A stretch of DNA of 53,240 nt from DATEOR01 sp035698665 (GTDB lineage: Bacteria; Actinomycetota; Thermoleophilia; Gaiellales; Gaiellaceae), in NCBI GenBank assembly GCA_035698665.1, contig DASSBN010000045.1, forward strand, positions 1-53,240, read 5' to 3'. Position 1 is the first letter of the stretch, and every line of letters starts with the position of its first letter. The position numbers and the translations under genes are program-made. Below are positions 31,492 to 39,924 of this stretch, piece by piece. The notes beneath the pieces were generated by a model that was not told where the DNA came from, did not search any database, and saw only the letters and a list, made by a program, of their open reading frames with translations.

Positions 31492-31868
31492 CGACCGGAC
31501 GGCGCGCTGCTCGGCGCGCGGCTCTCGTCGTGCTCTACCAGTGGGACGTCACCGGGCAGCCGCTCGCGTCCCTCTACGAGGGCGAGCTCGATCCGTACAC
31601 GCAGGAGCTGACCGAGGGCGTCGCCGCCGAGGCGGACGAGCTCGATGCGACGATCGGCGAGGCGTCGGCAGGCTGGCCCCCCGAGCGGCTGGGCGCGCTC
31701 GAGCGCAACATTCTCCGGATCGCGCTTTACGAGCTCGAACGCGACGAGGTTCCGCTCGAAGTGGCGATCGACGAGGCCGTGCGGCTTGCGCGACGGTATG
31801 CATCGGAGGACGCTGCCAAGCTCGTGAACGGCATCCTCGGCAAGGTGGCAAAGGAGGCGAAACGGTGA
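31488..31868 (+). CDS. nusB: Transcription antitermination factor NusB
   Basis: 126 residues, all-helical NusB fold. Binds boxA RNA with NusE (S10) in rRNA antitermination. Typical start RRAARRAALVVLYQWDVTG, then WPPERLGALERNILRIALYEL near 62, VAIDEAVRLARRYASEDAAKLVNGILGKV at the C-terminus. Overlaps accC by ATGA and the next gene by GTGA. Gene order efp-accB-accC-nusB is as in Bacillus. Confidence 0.95.
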   Translation: MTTGRRAARRAALVVLYQWDVTGQPLASLYEGELDPYTQELTEGVAAEADELDATIGEASAGWPPERLGALERNILRIALYELERDEVPLEVAIDEAVRLARRYASEDAAKLVNGILGKVAKEAKR

Positions 31869-32053
31869 GCACGCAGGAACCCGAGTCGGTCGCGCGCCTG
31901 CAGGAGCTGCTCCAGCGCCTGGAGAAGGCCCGCACGCAGCTCGAGGCGACGGAGGACCCCGAGCAGGCGGTCGACGTCCTCCAGAGCCTCGCCGACCTCG
32001 CGAAGGAGATCCAGGCCGAGATCGAGCTCGCGCGCCGGGAGGGGCCGGCGTGA
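31865..32053 (+). CDS. Small helical protein at the xseB position
   Basis: 62 residues, GTG start, GTGA overlaps with nusB before and the prenyl synthase after. Predicted almost entirely helical and strongly charged (VARLQELLQRLEKARTQLEA, LQSLADLAKEIQAEIELARR). In Firmicutes and others the small subunit of exodeoxyribonuclease VII (xseB) sits at this spot before ispA. The length and helical hairpin pattern are similar, but the XseB signature (LEESLALFEEG) is not recognisable and there is no xseA here. I leave the function open. Confidence 0.6.
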   Translation: MSTQEPESVARLQELLQRLEKARTQLEATEDPEQAVDVLQSLADLAKEIQAEIELARREGPA

Positions 32054-32889
32054 GATCGCCGGACGAGCTCCGCGAGCTCGTCGACGCCGAGCTCGAGCGC
32101 CTGCCGCTGACCGAAGAGCTCGGCGAGCTCGAGGGAGCCCTGCGCTATTCGCTGCTCGGCGGGGGAAAGCGGATCAGGCCCGTGCTCTGCCTCGCGACCG
32201 GGGAAGCGCTCGGCCGCGATCCGAACGAGATTTTGCCGGCGGCGTGTGCGCTCGAGCTCGTCCACACGTTCAGCCTCGTCCACGACGACCTGCCTGCGCT
32301 GGATGACGACGACCTCCGCCGCGGCCAGCCGAGCTCGCACGTCCGCTTCGGCGAGGGAGTCGCCATTCTCGCCGGAGACGCGCTCCTGACCGAGGCTTTC
32401 CGCCTCGTCCTCGGCTATCCGAGTCCGGAGCCCGCGCGCGAGCTCGCGGCGGCGACGCTCGGCATGATCGGAGGGCAGTACGTCGACGTGACCACCGACG
32501 GCGACCTCGACGCCGACGGCCTCGTGCACCTGCACGAGCTGAAGACGGGCCGGCTGCTCCGCGCGTCCGTTACCTGCGCCGTCGCCGTCGCCGACCTTCC
32601 GCCCGACGAGCGCGAGCCGTGGGCACGGTTCGGGGAGGAGCTCGGCCTCCTCTTCCAGATCGTCGACGACATTCTCGACGCGACCGGCACCGCCGCCGAG
32701 CTGGGCAAGACGCCCGGAAAGGACGAGGCGGCGGGCAAGGTCACCTACGTGTCGCTTCACGGCCTCGAGCGGGCGCGCGAGCTCGCCGACGCGGCGCGCG
32801 CGCGGGTGAACGAGCGCCTGGCCGACCTCCGAGCGGACACGACGGTCCTCGCCGAGCTCGTCTCGACAATCCGCGACCGGCGTACCTAG
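32050..32889 (+). CDS. ispA: Polyprenyl synthetase (farnesyl/geranylgeranyl diphosphate synthase type)
   Basis: 279 residues. Condenses isopentenyl diphosphate with allylic diphosphates. First Asp-rich motif VHDDLPALDDDDLRRG near 77-92 in the DDx4D form of bacterial FPP synthases; second motif FQIVDDILD near 202. Also GGGKRIRP at the N-terminus and LKTGRLLRASV near 165. Chain length cannot be read with certainty; Bacillus IspA in the same gene position makes farnesyl diphosphate. GTG start overlapping the small helical gene. It ends the operon; dxs, which follows in Firmicutes, is missing and a 205-base gap comes next. Confidence 0.9.
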   Translation: MRSPDELRELVDAELERLPLTEELGELEGALRYSLLGGGKRIRPVLCLATGEALGRDPNEILPAACALELVHTFSLVHDDLPALDDDDLRRGQPSSHVRFGEGVAILAGDALLTEAFRLVLGYPSPEPARELAAATLGMIGGQYVDVTTDGDLDADGLVHLHELKTGRLLRASVTCAVAVADLPPDEREPWARFGEELGLLFQIVDDILDATGTAAELGKTPGKDEAAGKVTYVSLHGLERARELADAARARVNERLADLRADTTVLAELVSTIRDRRT

Positions 32890-32961
32890 CGCCCGACCCA
32901 GCAGTACACGCCTGCTCCTCGCCCGCGATCACAGCTGCGCGCTGCTTCGTCCTCGGTCGCA

Positions 32962-32981
32962 CCGGTAAGCACCGTTACCGG
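32962..32981 (+). other. Perfect 7-bp inverted repeat in ispA-tlyA gap
   Basis: CCGGTAA (32962-32968) and TTACCGG (32975-32981) with a 6-nt loop GCACCG. It could be an operator or an RNA hairpin. A second hairpin, GCACC-GCTT-GGTGC, follows at 32998-33011. There is no T-run. The rest of the gap (32890-33094) shows only the tlyA promoter elements. Confidence 0.4.
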
Positions 32982-33055
32982 CGCTCCCTGCGTCCTTGCA
33001 CCGCTTGGTGCTCGCGAACGAGAAGCTGGGCAGCATTACTGGATCGGGCGCCACC

Positions 33056-33088
33056 TTGACGTTTGCGGCGCAGGGCAGGCGTTACGCT
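33056..33088 (+). promoter_or_regulatory. Promoter of tlyA: TTGACG and TACGCT
   Basis: TACGCT (33083-33088) ends 6 nt before the tlyA GTG. TTGACG (33056-33061) is the only -35-like hexamer seen with these boxes, but the 21-nt spacing is long. Confidence 0.45.
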
Positions 33089-33094
33089 GCGCGG

Positions 33095-33814
33095 GTGACC
33101 AAGAAGCGGCTCGACGTCCTCATGGTCGAGCGGGGGCTCGCCGAGACCCGCTCGCAGGCGCAGGCCCTCGTCCTCGCCGGGAAAGTGCCCGGGCATGCGA
33201 AAGCCGGCGAGCAGGTGGACGAGTCGACGCAGATCGAGGTAGAGGCCGGCCCACGCTTCGTGTCGCGGGGAGGCGAGAAGCTCGCCAATGCGATCGCGGC
33301 CTTCGGGGTGACCGTGGAGGGGGAGGAGTGCCTGGACGTGGGCGCCTCGACGGGGGGCTTCACCGACTGCCTCCTCCAGGCCGGCGCAGCCCGCGTCTGC
33401 GCGCTCGACGTCGGCTACGGGCAGCTCCATCCGAAGCTGCGGGAGGATCCGCGCGTGACCGTCCTCGAGCGCGTCAACGTGCGAAACCTCGATTGCGGGG
33501 CCCTGCCCTTCCGGCCGAGCTTCGTCACGTGTGACGTCTCGTTCATCTCCTTGGCGAAGGCGTTGCCGCCTGCTCTCCGCTGCGCGGCGAACGAGTGGCG
33601 CGCGCTCGTCCTCGTGAAGCCGCAGTTCGAAGCCGGCCGCGCCGAAGTGGGCAAGGGCGGAGTCGTCCGCGACCCGGACGTGCACCGCCGCGTCGTCGAC
33701 GAGGTCGCCATGCAGGCCGCGGACTGGGGCGCGCAGGTCGATGGCGTCGCCGACTCCGGGCTGCCCGGCCCGAAGGGAAACCGTGAGTTCTTCCTCTACC
33801 TCCGCGCCGCCTAA
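33095..33814 (+). CDS. tlyA: TlyA family rRNA methyltransferase/hemolysin
   Basis: 239 residues. S4 RNA-binding domain (1-60: KKRLDVLMVERGLAETRSQAQALVLAGKV) plus FtsJ/RrmJ-like methyltransferase (80-239: FVSRGGEKLANAI, CLDVGASTGGFTDCLLQAGA, TCDVSFISL, LVKPQFEAGR). Mycobacterial TlyA 2'-O-methylates 16S and 23S rRNA and confers capreomycin sensitivity; the K-D-K layout is conserved here. The GTG at 33095 is chosen because TACGCT lies 6 nt upstream and the S4 domain starts right after it. It is followed by nadK-recN-steA, as in Mycobacterium. Confidence 0.94.
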   Translation: MTKKRLDVLMVERGLAETRSQAQALVLAGKVPGHAKAGEQVDESTQIEVEAGPRFVSRGGEKLANAIAAFGVTVEGEECLDVGASTGGFTDCLLQAGAARVCALDVGYGQLHPKLREDPRVTVLERVNVRNLDCGALPFRPSFVTCDVSFISLAKALPPALRCAANEWRALVLVKPQFEAGRAEVGKGGVVRDPDVHRRVVDEVAMQAADWGAQVDGVADSGLPGPKGNREFFLYLRAA

Positions 33815-33815
33815 C

Positions 33816-34604
33816 ATGCCCGACAAGGTCACCTGCGCGGCCGTCTTCACCCACGGCCTCCCGGAGCGGATCGGAGATTCGGAGTCGCGTGTGCACGAGC
33901 TCGCGGCCGAGCTGGGCGTCGAGCTCTCTACGCTCGGCGAAGGCGCGCCCGACCTCGTCGTCGCGCTCGGCGGCGACGGGACGATGCTGCGCGCGCTGCG
34001 GGCGACGCTCGGGACGTCGACTCCCGTGTTCGGCGTCAACTTCGGCCGCATGGGGTTCCTCACGAGCGCGGAGGGCCACCGCCTCGAGGAGGCGCTTCGG
34101 CGTGTGTTCGCGGGCGAATACCGGATGGTCGAGCTCTGCACGCTCGCCGCGAGCCTCGCCGAGGGGCCGCAGGTCGCGGTCAACGACGTCGTCGTCACGA
34201 GCGCCGAGCCGGGCCGCATGGTCGAGCTCGGCTGGGAGGTCGGCGGCGAAGAGCTCGGCTCCCAGCCCTGCGACGGGCTCATCTGCTGCACGCCGTCGGG
34301 CTCGACCGCCTACAACCTCTCGAACGGCGGCCCCGTGATGATGTGGGGCCTCGAGGCGATGGCGATCACGTTCGTCGCGCCGCACTCCCTGCATGCCCGC
34401 CCGCTCGTCCTTCCGCGCGGGCACGACCTCACGGTCACGAACCGCTCGCCGGCCCAGCATGTCACCGTTCTGGTCGACGGGAAGTCCGTCGGCGATCTTG
34501 CTCCGGAGGGTGCGATCACGGTCTCGATCGGGCAGCAGACGGCGTTGCTCGCCGTCCTCCCGGAGGTCAGCTTCTTCACGCGTTACCACTCGGTGTTCCC
34601 TTAG
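33816..34604 (+). CDS. nadK: NAD kinase
   Basis: 262 residues. Phosphorylates NAD to NADP. GGDGTMLRA (52-60) is the diagnostic motif; NFGRMGFLT near 73 and the catalytic-region VNDVVVTSAEPGRM near 125 follow (Asp where many have Glu in the NE/D pair). CTPSGSTAYNLSNGGP near 160 and VTVLVDGKS near 225 are also present. The ATG lies one base after the tlyA stop, so translation is probably coupled. Confidence 0.94.
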   Translation: MPDKVTCAAVFTHGLPERIGDSESRVHELAAELGVELSTLGEGAPDLVVALGGDGTMLRALRATLGTSTPVFGVNFGRMGFLTSAEGHRLEEALRRVFAGEYRMVELCTLAASLAEGPQVAVNDVVVTSAEPGRMVELGWEVGGEELGSQPCDGLICCTPSGSTAYNLSNGGPVMMWGLEAMAITFVAPHSLHARPLVLPRGHDLTVTNRSPAQHVTVLVDGKSVGDLAPEGAITVSIGQQTALLAVLPEVSFFTRYHSVFP

Positions 34605-34611
34605 TGCACTG

Positions 34612-36255
34612 ATGCTTCGCAGCCTGCGCATCGAGAACTTCGTCCTCATCCGCGAGGCCGACCTCGTCTTCGGCCCGCGCCTGAATGCGGTCACGGGCGA
34701 GACGGGCGCCGGAAAGACGATCCTCGCCCAGGCGATCGGGCTTCTCCTCGGCGCGCCGGGCGACGCGGGGTACCTCGGGCCCGGAGCGACCGAGGCCTAC
34801 GTCGAGGCCGACTTCAGCCTGCCGGACGGGCTGTTGGAGGACGAGGAGCTCACCACGCTCGCCGAGCTCAGGCCGGAGGGCGAGGACGGTCTCGTCGCGG
34901 CGCGGCGGGTCTTCGCAGACGGACGCACGCGGGCCTACGCCTGGGGGCGAGCCGTACCGCGGGAAGATCTCGCTGCGCTCGTGGAGCGCCTCCTTGCGAT
35001 GTCGGGCCAGTTCGAGCAGCGGCGGCTGGCCAGGCCGTCGTTCCAGCTCGACGTCCTCGACGCGTTCGTCGGCGAGGAGCAGATCCGCCTCCGCGCAGAG
35101 CACGCGCGCGCATGGAGGGATCTCGCTGCGGCGCGACGGCACCGCGACGAGCTCGCGAGCGCCGAAGCCGGTCGCGCGGAGCGGCTCGAGGAGCTTCGGC
35201 AGCTCGTCGAGCGGACCGAGGGCTTCGCGCCGGGGACCGAGGATGCGCTGCGCTCGGAGCGGGAACGCCTCCGCCACGTGACGGAGCTCGCCGAGGCGGC
35301 GACCGCGGCGGCCGAGGCGCTCTCCGCCGAGGACGGCGAGACCGGCGCGCTCGACAGACTCGGAAGGGCGACGAACGCACTCATGCCCGTGACGAACCTC
35401 GCCCCGGAGCTCCAGACCGAGTATGTGAACCTCGGCGACGTCGAGGAGCGTCTGAAGGACGTCGCGTCCTCGCTGCGCGGCTTCCTCTCGTCCCTCGAGG
35501 CTCAGCCCGGGAGGCTCGAGGAGGTCGAGGCGGAGCTCGACCGGATCGCCGACGCGCGCCGCCGCTTCGGCGCCGCGAGCTACGAGGAGCTCCTGAGCCG
35601 CGCCGAGTCCGCACGCGCGGAGCTCGACGCGCACGAGTCGGGCGTCGACCCGCTCGCGGCGGCGGAGGAATCGCTCGCTCAGGCCGAGCGCCACGCGGCC
35701 GAGGTCGCCGACCGGCTCTCCGAGGCGCGAAGCCGTGCAGCGGAGCCCTTCGGCGAGGCGGTCGCAGCGGAGCTGCAGGGGCTCGGGATGGGCGACGGCG
35801 AGTTCCAGGTCTCGATCGCCGAGCGGGAGCACGGCGCCAGCGGCCGGGATGCGGCCGCCTTCCTCATCCGCCCGAACGCCGGTCTGCCGTTCGCGCCGGT
35901 CGCCGAGACGGCGTCCGGCGGCGAGCTCTCCCGGATCGCCCTCGCCCTGCGCGCGGTCGCGCACGCGGGCGCGGGGGAGCCGACGATCGTGTTCGACGAG
36001 ATCGACGCGGGCATCGGCGGGCGCACCGCGCATGCCGTCGCCGAGGCACTCGGCCGGCTGGCGGAGCGGGCGCAGGTCCTGACGATCACGCACCTCCCGC
36101 AGATCGCGAGCGCCGCCGAAAGCCACTTCCGTGTCGAAAAAGTGCCCGGCGATCCCACCCACACGCGCATCGAGCGCTTGTCAGAATCCGCGCGAAGGGA
36201 AGAGGTGGAGAGAATGCTCGGCGGAGCGGAATTCATCGAGGCAGTCCGGCAATGA
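34612..36255 (+). CDS. recN: DNA repair protein RecN
   Basis: 547 residues, SMC-like ATPase that acts early at DNA double-strand breaks. Walker A GETGAGKT near 29-36 in the N-terminal head, a long coiled coil with a hinge (about 150-390), the ABC signature ETASGGELSRIALALR near 435, and Walker B TIVFDEIDAGIGG near 460. Gene order nadK-recN-steA matches Mycobacterium. ATG at 34612, 7 bases after the nadK stop; its stop overlaps the ATG of steA. Confidence 0.95.
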   Translation: MLRSLRIENFVLIREADLVFGPRLNAVTGETGAGKTILAQAIGLLLGAPGDAGYLGPGATEAYVEADFSLPDGLLEDEELTTLAELRPEGEDGLVAARRVFADGRTRAYAWGRAVPREDLAALVERLLAMSGQFEQRRLARPSFQLDVLDAFVGEEQIRLRAEHARAWRDLAAARRHRDELASAEAGRAERLEELRQLVERTEGFAPGTEDALRSERERLRHVTELAEAATAAAEALSAEDGETGALDRLGRATNALMPVTNLAPELQTEYVNLGDVEERLKDVASSLRGFLSSLEAQPGRLEEVEAELDRIADARRRFGAASYEELLSRAESARAELDAHESGVDPLAAAEESLAQAERHAAEVADRLSEARSRAAEPFGEAVAAELQGLGMGDGEFQVSIAEREHGASGRDAAAFLIRPNAGLPFAPVAETASGGELSRIALALRAVAHAGAGEPTIVFDEIDAGIGGRTAHAVAEALGRLAERAQVLTITHLPQIASAAESHFRVEKVPGDPTHTRIERLSESARREEVERMLGGAEFIEAVRQ

Positions 36256-37385
36256 GCTTCGTGGAGTTCACGGGGACCGCGCGCCTCGACAAGAGGACGA
36301 AGCGCCTCGTCAGGCGCCTCGGCCCGGACGACATCGCGATCATCGACCACCGCGACCTCGACCGCGTGTCCGCGGAAGAGCTTCTCGCGACCAACGTGCG
36401 CGTCGTCGTGAACGTCTCGCCCTCGATGAGCGGCCGGTTCCCGAACGCGGGCCCGCTCGAGCTCGTCCGCGGCGGGGTCCGGCTCATCGACGCAAACGGC
36501 GATTCCGACCTCTTCGAGGAGGTGCGCGACGGCGAGTCCCTCGTCGTCCGCGGTTCGAGCCTCTTCCGCAACGGCACCCGCCTCGCCGCGGGGCACACGC
36601 TGACCGAGATCGAGCTCGAGACCCAGCTCGCCGAGCAGCGCGGCCGCGTCACCGAGGCGCTCGAGAGCTTCGCGGAGAACACCCTGCGCTACCTCCGCGA
36701 GGAGGCGAAGCTCCTCTCCGAAGGGGTGCGGCTCCCGCAGGTGCAGACGCGGTTCCGCGACAAGCACGCGCTCGTCGTGGCTCGCGGGCCTGGCTTGAAG
36801 CGCGACCTCCGCATCGTGAAGCCGTACATCCGCGACTTCAGGCCGGTGCTCGTCGGCGTGGACGGCGGCGCCGACGCGCTTCTCCAGGCGGGCTACAAGC
36901 CGCACGTCATCGTCGGGGACATGGATTCCGTCTCGGACCGGGCGCTCATGAGCGGCGCCGAGCTCATCGTCCACGCGTACCCGGACGGGCGCGCTCCCGG
37001 CCGCGAGCGGATCGACCGGCTGGGCCTGCCCTCGGCGGTCCTGCCGTCGCCGGGGATCAGCGAGGACATCGCCATCCTCCTTGCGCACGAGAAGGGCGCC
37101 GAGCTGATCGTCGCCGTCGGCACGCACTTCAACCTGCTCGAGTTCCTGGAGCGAAACCGCGAGGGCATGTCGTCGACCTTCTTCACCCGGCTGAAGGTGG
37201 GAGACAAGCTCGTCGACGCACGCGGTGTCTCGAGCCTGTTCCGCGGGCGGGTCGGCCTCGGGCCGATGTTTCTGTTCGTGTTCGGAGGCCTCGCCGCGCT
37301 CGTCGCCGCGGTCGCGGTCTCCTCGGACCTCCAGCGCTTCATCGAGCTTCTCGCGCAGCGGGTCCAGGACATCCTCGGGCTGTGA
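36252..37385 (+). CDS. steA: SteA-like protein (putative cytokinetic-ring protein)
   Basis: 377 residues. Matches the actinobacterial SteA family (Rv1697-like), reported to work with SteB in cell division and cell-wall assembly in Corynebacterium. The N-terminal half carries IAIIDHRDLDRVSAEELL and VVVNVSPSMSGRFPNAGPLELVRGGV. The C-terminal half has the thiamin-pyrophosphokinase-like block VLVGVDGGADALLQAGYKPHVIVGDMDSV near 195-223. One C-terminal membrane helix lies near 335-355. ATGA overlap with recN, GTGA overlap with the next gene. Confidence 0.88.
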   Translation: MSFVEFTGTARLDKRTKRLVRRLGPDDIAIIDHRDLDRVSAEELLATNVRVVVNVSPSMSGRFPNAGPLELVRGGVRLIDANGDSDLFEEVRDGESLVVRGSSLFRNGTRLAAGHTLTEIELETQLAEQRGRVTEALESFAENTLRYLREEAKLLSEGVRLPQVQTRFRDKHALVVARGPGLKRDLRIVKPYIRDFRPVLVGVDGGADALLQAGYKPHVIVGDMDSVSDRALMSGAELIVHAYPDGRAPGRERIDRLGLPSAVLPSPGISEDIAILLAHEKGAELIVAVGTHFNLLEFLERNREGMSSTFFTRLKVGDKLVDARGVSSLFRGRVGLGPMFLFVFGGLAALVAAVAVSSDLQRFIELLAQRVQDILGL

Positions 37386-37807
37386 AGAAGGAGGCAGCGC
37401 AGGTCCTTCCGGTCTCCCGGGAGGAGGCCTGGGCCCTCGTCGCCGAGCCGTTCCACCTCCCTGACTGGTGGCCCGGCTACACGGGGGTCGAGCCTGACCG
37501 GCGCGGCCTTGCGGAGAACGCGCGTTGGACGGTGGTCCGGAGCTCGCGGCCGGGGCTCGTGCGAAAGCCCCGCGGCACGGGGCTCATCCTGATCCGCCGC
37601 GTCACGACGGGAAGCGAGCTCTCCTGGCACGACCTCGCACAAAAGCTCGACATGGGCGTCCGCCTCGAGGACGAGGGCCGCGAGACGAACGCAACGACGT
37701 GGGTGTCCGGGCCGTTCTGGCGGCTCTACACGGAGGGAGCCCGCTCGCTGCCGGCGAAGGCCGCCGCCCGGCTCCACGACCTCTGCGACACTGCTTCGGT
37801 CCTTTGA
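37382..37807 (+). CDS. SRPBCC (START/polyketide cyclase-like) protein
   Basis: 141 residues. The helix-grip pattern starts with a VLPVSREEAWALVAEPFHLPDWWPGYTGVEP N-terminus typical of the SRPBCC superfamily. The C-terminal helix (YTEGARSLPAKAAARLHDLC) closes a ligand cavity. Ligand unknown. It sits between steA and steB, which are adjacent in mycobacteria, and overlaps steA by GTGA, so it belongs to the same operon. GTG start. Confidence 0.75.
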   Translation: MKKEAAQVLPVSREEAWALVAEPFHLPDWWPGYTGVEPDRRGLAENARWTVVRSSRPGLVRKPRGTGLILIRRVTTGSELSWHDLAQKLDMGVRLEDEGRETNATTWVSGPFWRLYTEGARSLPAKAAARLHDLCDTASVL

Positions 37808-37808
37808 G

Positions 37809-38726
37809 ATGTTCGATCTTCGCTATCACCTCGCCTCGCTCGCGGCCGTGTTCATCGCGCTCGCGGTCGGGATCCTCCTCGGCGTCGCCATCTCGGGGAA
37901 GCTCTCGGCCGCCGACAACCGCTTCGCCCACGACCGCATCGACCAGCTCGGCGACCAGCTGAGCCAGGCGAACGCACGGGCCGACATCATCGAGCAGCGC
38001 AGCGAGGCCGCCGAAGACCTGCTCGATATCGGGTATCCCGCGCTCATGGAGGGGCGGCTCGAGGGCAAGAACATCGGTGTGCTCTTCATCGGCCCCGTCG
38101 ACGGCAGCGTCCGGTCGGCGATCGACCGCACGCTCTCCGACGCCGGCGCGGGAACCCCGGTACGCCTGGTCGCGGTCGATACGCCCCTCGACGCGGAGGA
38201 GCTCGACTCGGCGCTCAACGGCGACCAGACGCTCGCGCAATATGCGGAGGAAGGCGACGATTTCGACAGTCTCGGGACCGCACTCGGCCGGGAGCTGGTC
38301 GACGGCGAGGGAACGCCCATGTGGAGCGCGCTTTCGAGCAACCTCGTCGAGGAACGCTCGGGCGCGAGCACGCCGCCGCTCGACGGCGTGGTCGTGGTGC
38401 GCTCCTGGGCTCCTCCGGAGGATCCGACCGCGGACGAACAGGCCAAGGCGCAGCCGACTGAAACGCTCGTCGACGGGCTGCTCAGCGGCCTCCAGCAGCC
38501 CGACGTTCCGGTGGTGGGCGTCGAGACGACGACCGAGGACAACTCGGCAATCGACCTGTACCGCACGCAGGGCGTCTCGAGCGTCGACGACGTCGAAACC
38601 CTCTCGGGCCGTGTGGCGCTCGCCTTCCTGCTCGCCGGAGGCGCCCCGGGGCACTACGGCGTCAAGTCGTCGGCGACCGACGGCGTCGCGCCCGCGGTCG
38701 ACTCGGTGCCGGTACCGAGTGGCTGA
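37809..38726 (+). CDS. SteB/MctB-like membrane protein (copper-transporter-annotated family)
   Basis: 305 residues. N-terminal MFDLRYHLASLAAVFIALAVGILLGVAISG is the hallmark of the Rv1698 family, with a single membrane helix at about 10-30. A short coiled coil (40-75) and a large extracytoplasmic domain follow. The family is called MctB, an outer-membrane copper channel, in M. tuberculosis, and SteB, the SteA partner in division, in Corynebacterium. Linkage with steA favours the division role. The gene overlaps the glycosyltransferase start by 8 bases. Confidence 0.85.
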   Translation: MFDLRYHLASLAAVFIALAVGILLGVAISGKLSAADNRFAHDRIDQLGDQLSQANARADIIEQRSEAAEDLLDIGYPALMEGRLEGKNIGVLFIGPVDGSVRSAIDRTLSDAGAGTPVRLVAVDTPLDAEELDSALNGDQTLAQYAEEGDDFDSLGTALGRELVDGEGTPMWSALSSNLVEERSGASTPPLDGVVVVRSWAPPEDPTADEQAKAQPTETLVDGLLSGLQQPDVPVVGVETTTEDNSAIDLYRTQGVSSVDDVETLSGRVALAFLLAGGAPGHYGVKSSATDGVAPAVDSVPVPSG

Positions 38727-39924
38727 TCTCACAGTCCTCATTGCCGCCCGCAATGAGGAGGAGCGAATCGGCGAGACCGTGAGTGCGCTGCGTGAGGAGT
38801 TCGCCGACGCCGAGATCCTGGTCGTCGACGGGGCTTCCACGGACGGAACGGCCGCAGCGGCGGAGGCTGCCGGGGCTGTCGTCCTGCGCCTCGGAGAGCG
38901 CGGGAAGGGGGAGGCGCTGACGGCGGGCGAGCGCATGGCCGCCCCGGGGCCGCTCCTTCTCTGCGACGCAGACCTGCGGGGATCGCTCGCGCCGCTCGTC
39001 GAAGGCGAGGCCGACCTGCGGGTGGCTGCCTTCACCCGGCGCAGCGGCGGAGGGTTCGGCATCGCGAAGCGCGTGGGGCGCGAGCTCATCCGGCTCCGGA
39101 CGGGCTTCACGGCCCGCGAGCCGCTCTCCGGCCAGCGCCGCCTCAGCGAGCGGGCGCGGGCGGCTTGCTTCCCGCTCGCCCCCGGCTTCGGGTGCGAGGT
39201 GCGGATGACCATCGACGCGCTGCGAGCCGGCCTCGCCGTGGAGGAGGTCGATCTCGACCTCGACCACCGCGCGACCGGGCGCGATGCGGCCGGCTTCGCC
39301 CATCGCGGCCGTCAACTTCTCGACGCGCTCCTCGCCGCCGGCCCTCTCGCCGTGAACCACCGGGGCCGGCGCCTGCCGCTCGTCGGCTGGCTGGCGGGCG
39401 TCCGGCCCGACCCGGCGGTCGGCGCGGTCGCTGCCATCGGGTTGGCCGACGACCTCTGGAGCGGAGAGGAGCGCGGCATCCGCGCGCACCTCGCCACGGG
39501 AGGGACGACCGGCGTCCTCAAGCTCGTCGGCATCCCGCTCGTCGCGCTCTGGCGTACGCGCAGCCTCTCCGGCGCGGTCCTCGTCGCCGGGAGCGCGAAC
39601 TTCCTGAACCAGCTCGACACGAAGCCCGGACGCGCGCTCAAGGCTTACGTGGCAGCCGCCTTCGCGCTCGACGCGCCGCTCGGGCTGGCCGTCCTGCTTC
39701 TTCCCTACGATCTCCGCGAGAGAGTGATGCTGGGGGACGCGGGATCGAATGCTCTGGGGGCCCTGCTAGGCTTCAAGTCCGTGGGCAGAATCCGCGGATG
39801 GGGTCGCTGGGCAGCTGTGGCGGGCGTCGTCGCTCTCAACGTCATCGGTGAGCGCCGCTCGCTCGGCGAGTTGATCGAGCGTACGCCCGGCCTCGCGCAG
39901 CTCGACCGACTGGGCAGGATCTAG
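38719..39924 (+). CDS. GT2 glycosyltransferase fused to C-terminal half of a MraY/WecA-like transferase
   Basis: 401 residues. Residues 1-205 form a GT-A glycosyltransferase: LTVLIAARNEEERIG, VVDGASTDGT, and the metal-binding CDAD (82-85). Residues 210-401 resemble a polyprenyl-phosphate sugar-1-phosphate transferase: NHRGRRLPLVGWLAG, ADD (243-245), NFLNQLD (294-300), MLGDAGSNALG (337-347) and the ending ALNVIGERRSL...LDRLGR. About five membrane segments of that family's N-terminal half are missing. Position between steB and pyrG suggests envelope glycan synthesis linked to division. GTG start; the stop and the pyrG start share one base (TAGTG). Confidence 0.8.
   Translation: MADLTVLIAARNEEERIGETVSALREEFADAEILVVDGASTDGTAAAAEAAGAVVLRLGERGKGEALTAGERMAAPGPLLLCDADLRGSLAPLVEGEADLRVAAFTRRSGGGFGIAKRVGRELIRLRTGFTAREPLSGQRRLSERARAACFPLAPGFGCEVRMTIDALRAGLAVEEVDLDLDHRATGRDAAGFAHRGRQLLDALLAAGPLAVNHRGRRLPLVGWLAGVRPDPAVGAVAAIGLADDLWSGEERGIRAHLATGGTTGVLKLVGIPLVALWRTRSLSGAVLVAGSANFLNQLDTKPGRALKAYVAAAFALDAPLGLAVLLLPYDLRERVMLGDAGSNALGALLGFKSVGRIRGWGRWAAVAGVVALNVIGERRSLGELIERTPGLAQLDRLGRI

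Noticed and set aside
31865..32053. Annotation as exodeoxyribonuclease VII small subunit
   Set aside because: Position fits but the XseB sequence signature is not visible and xseA is absent nearby.
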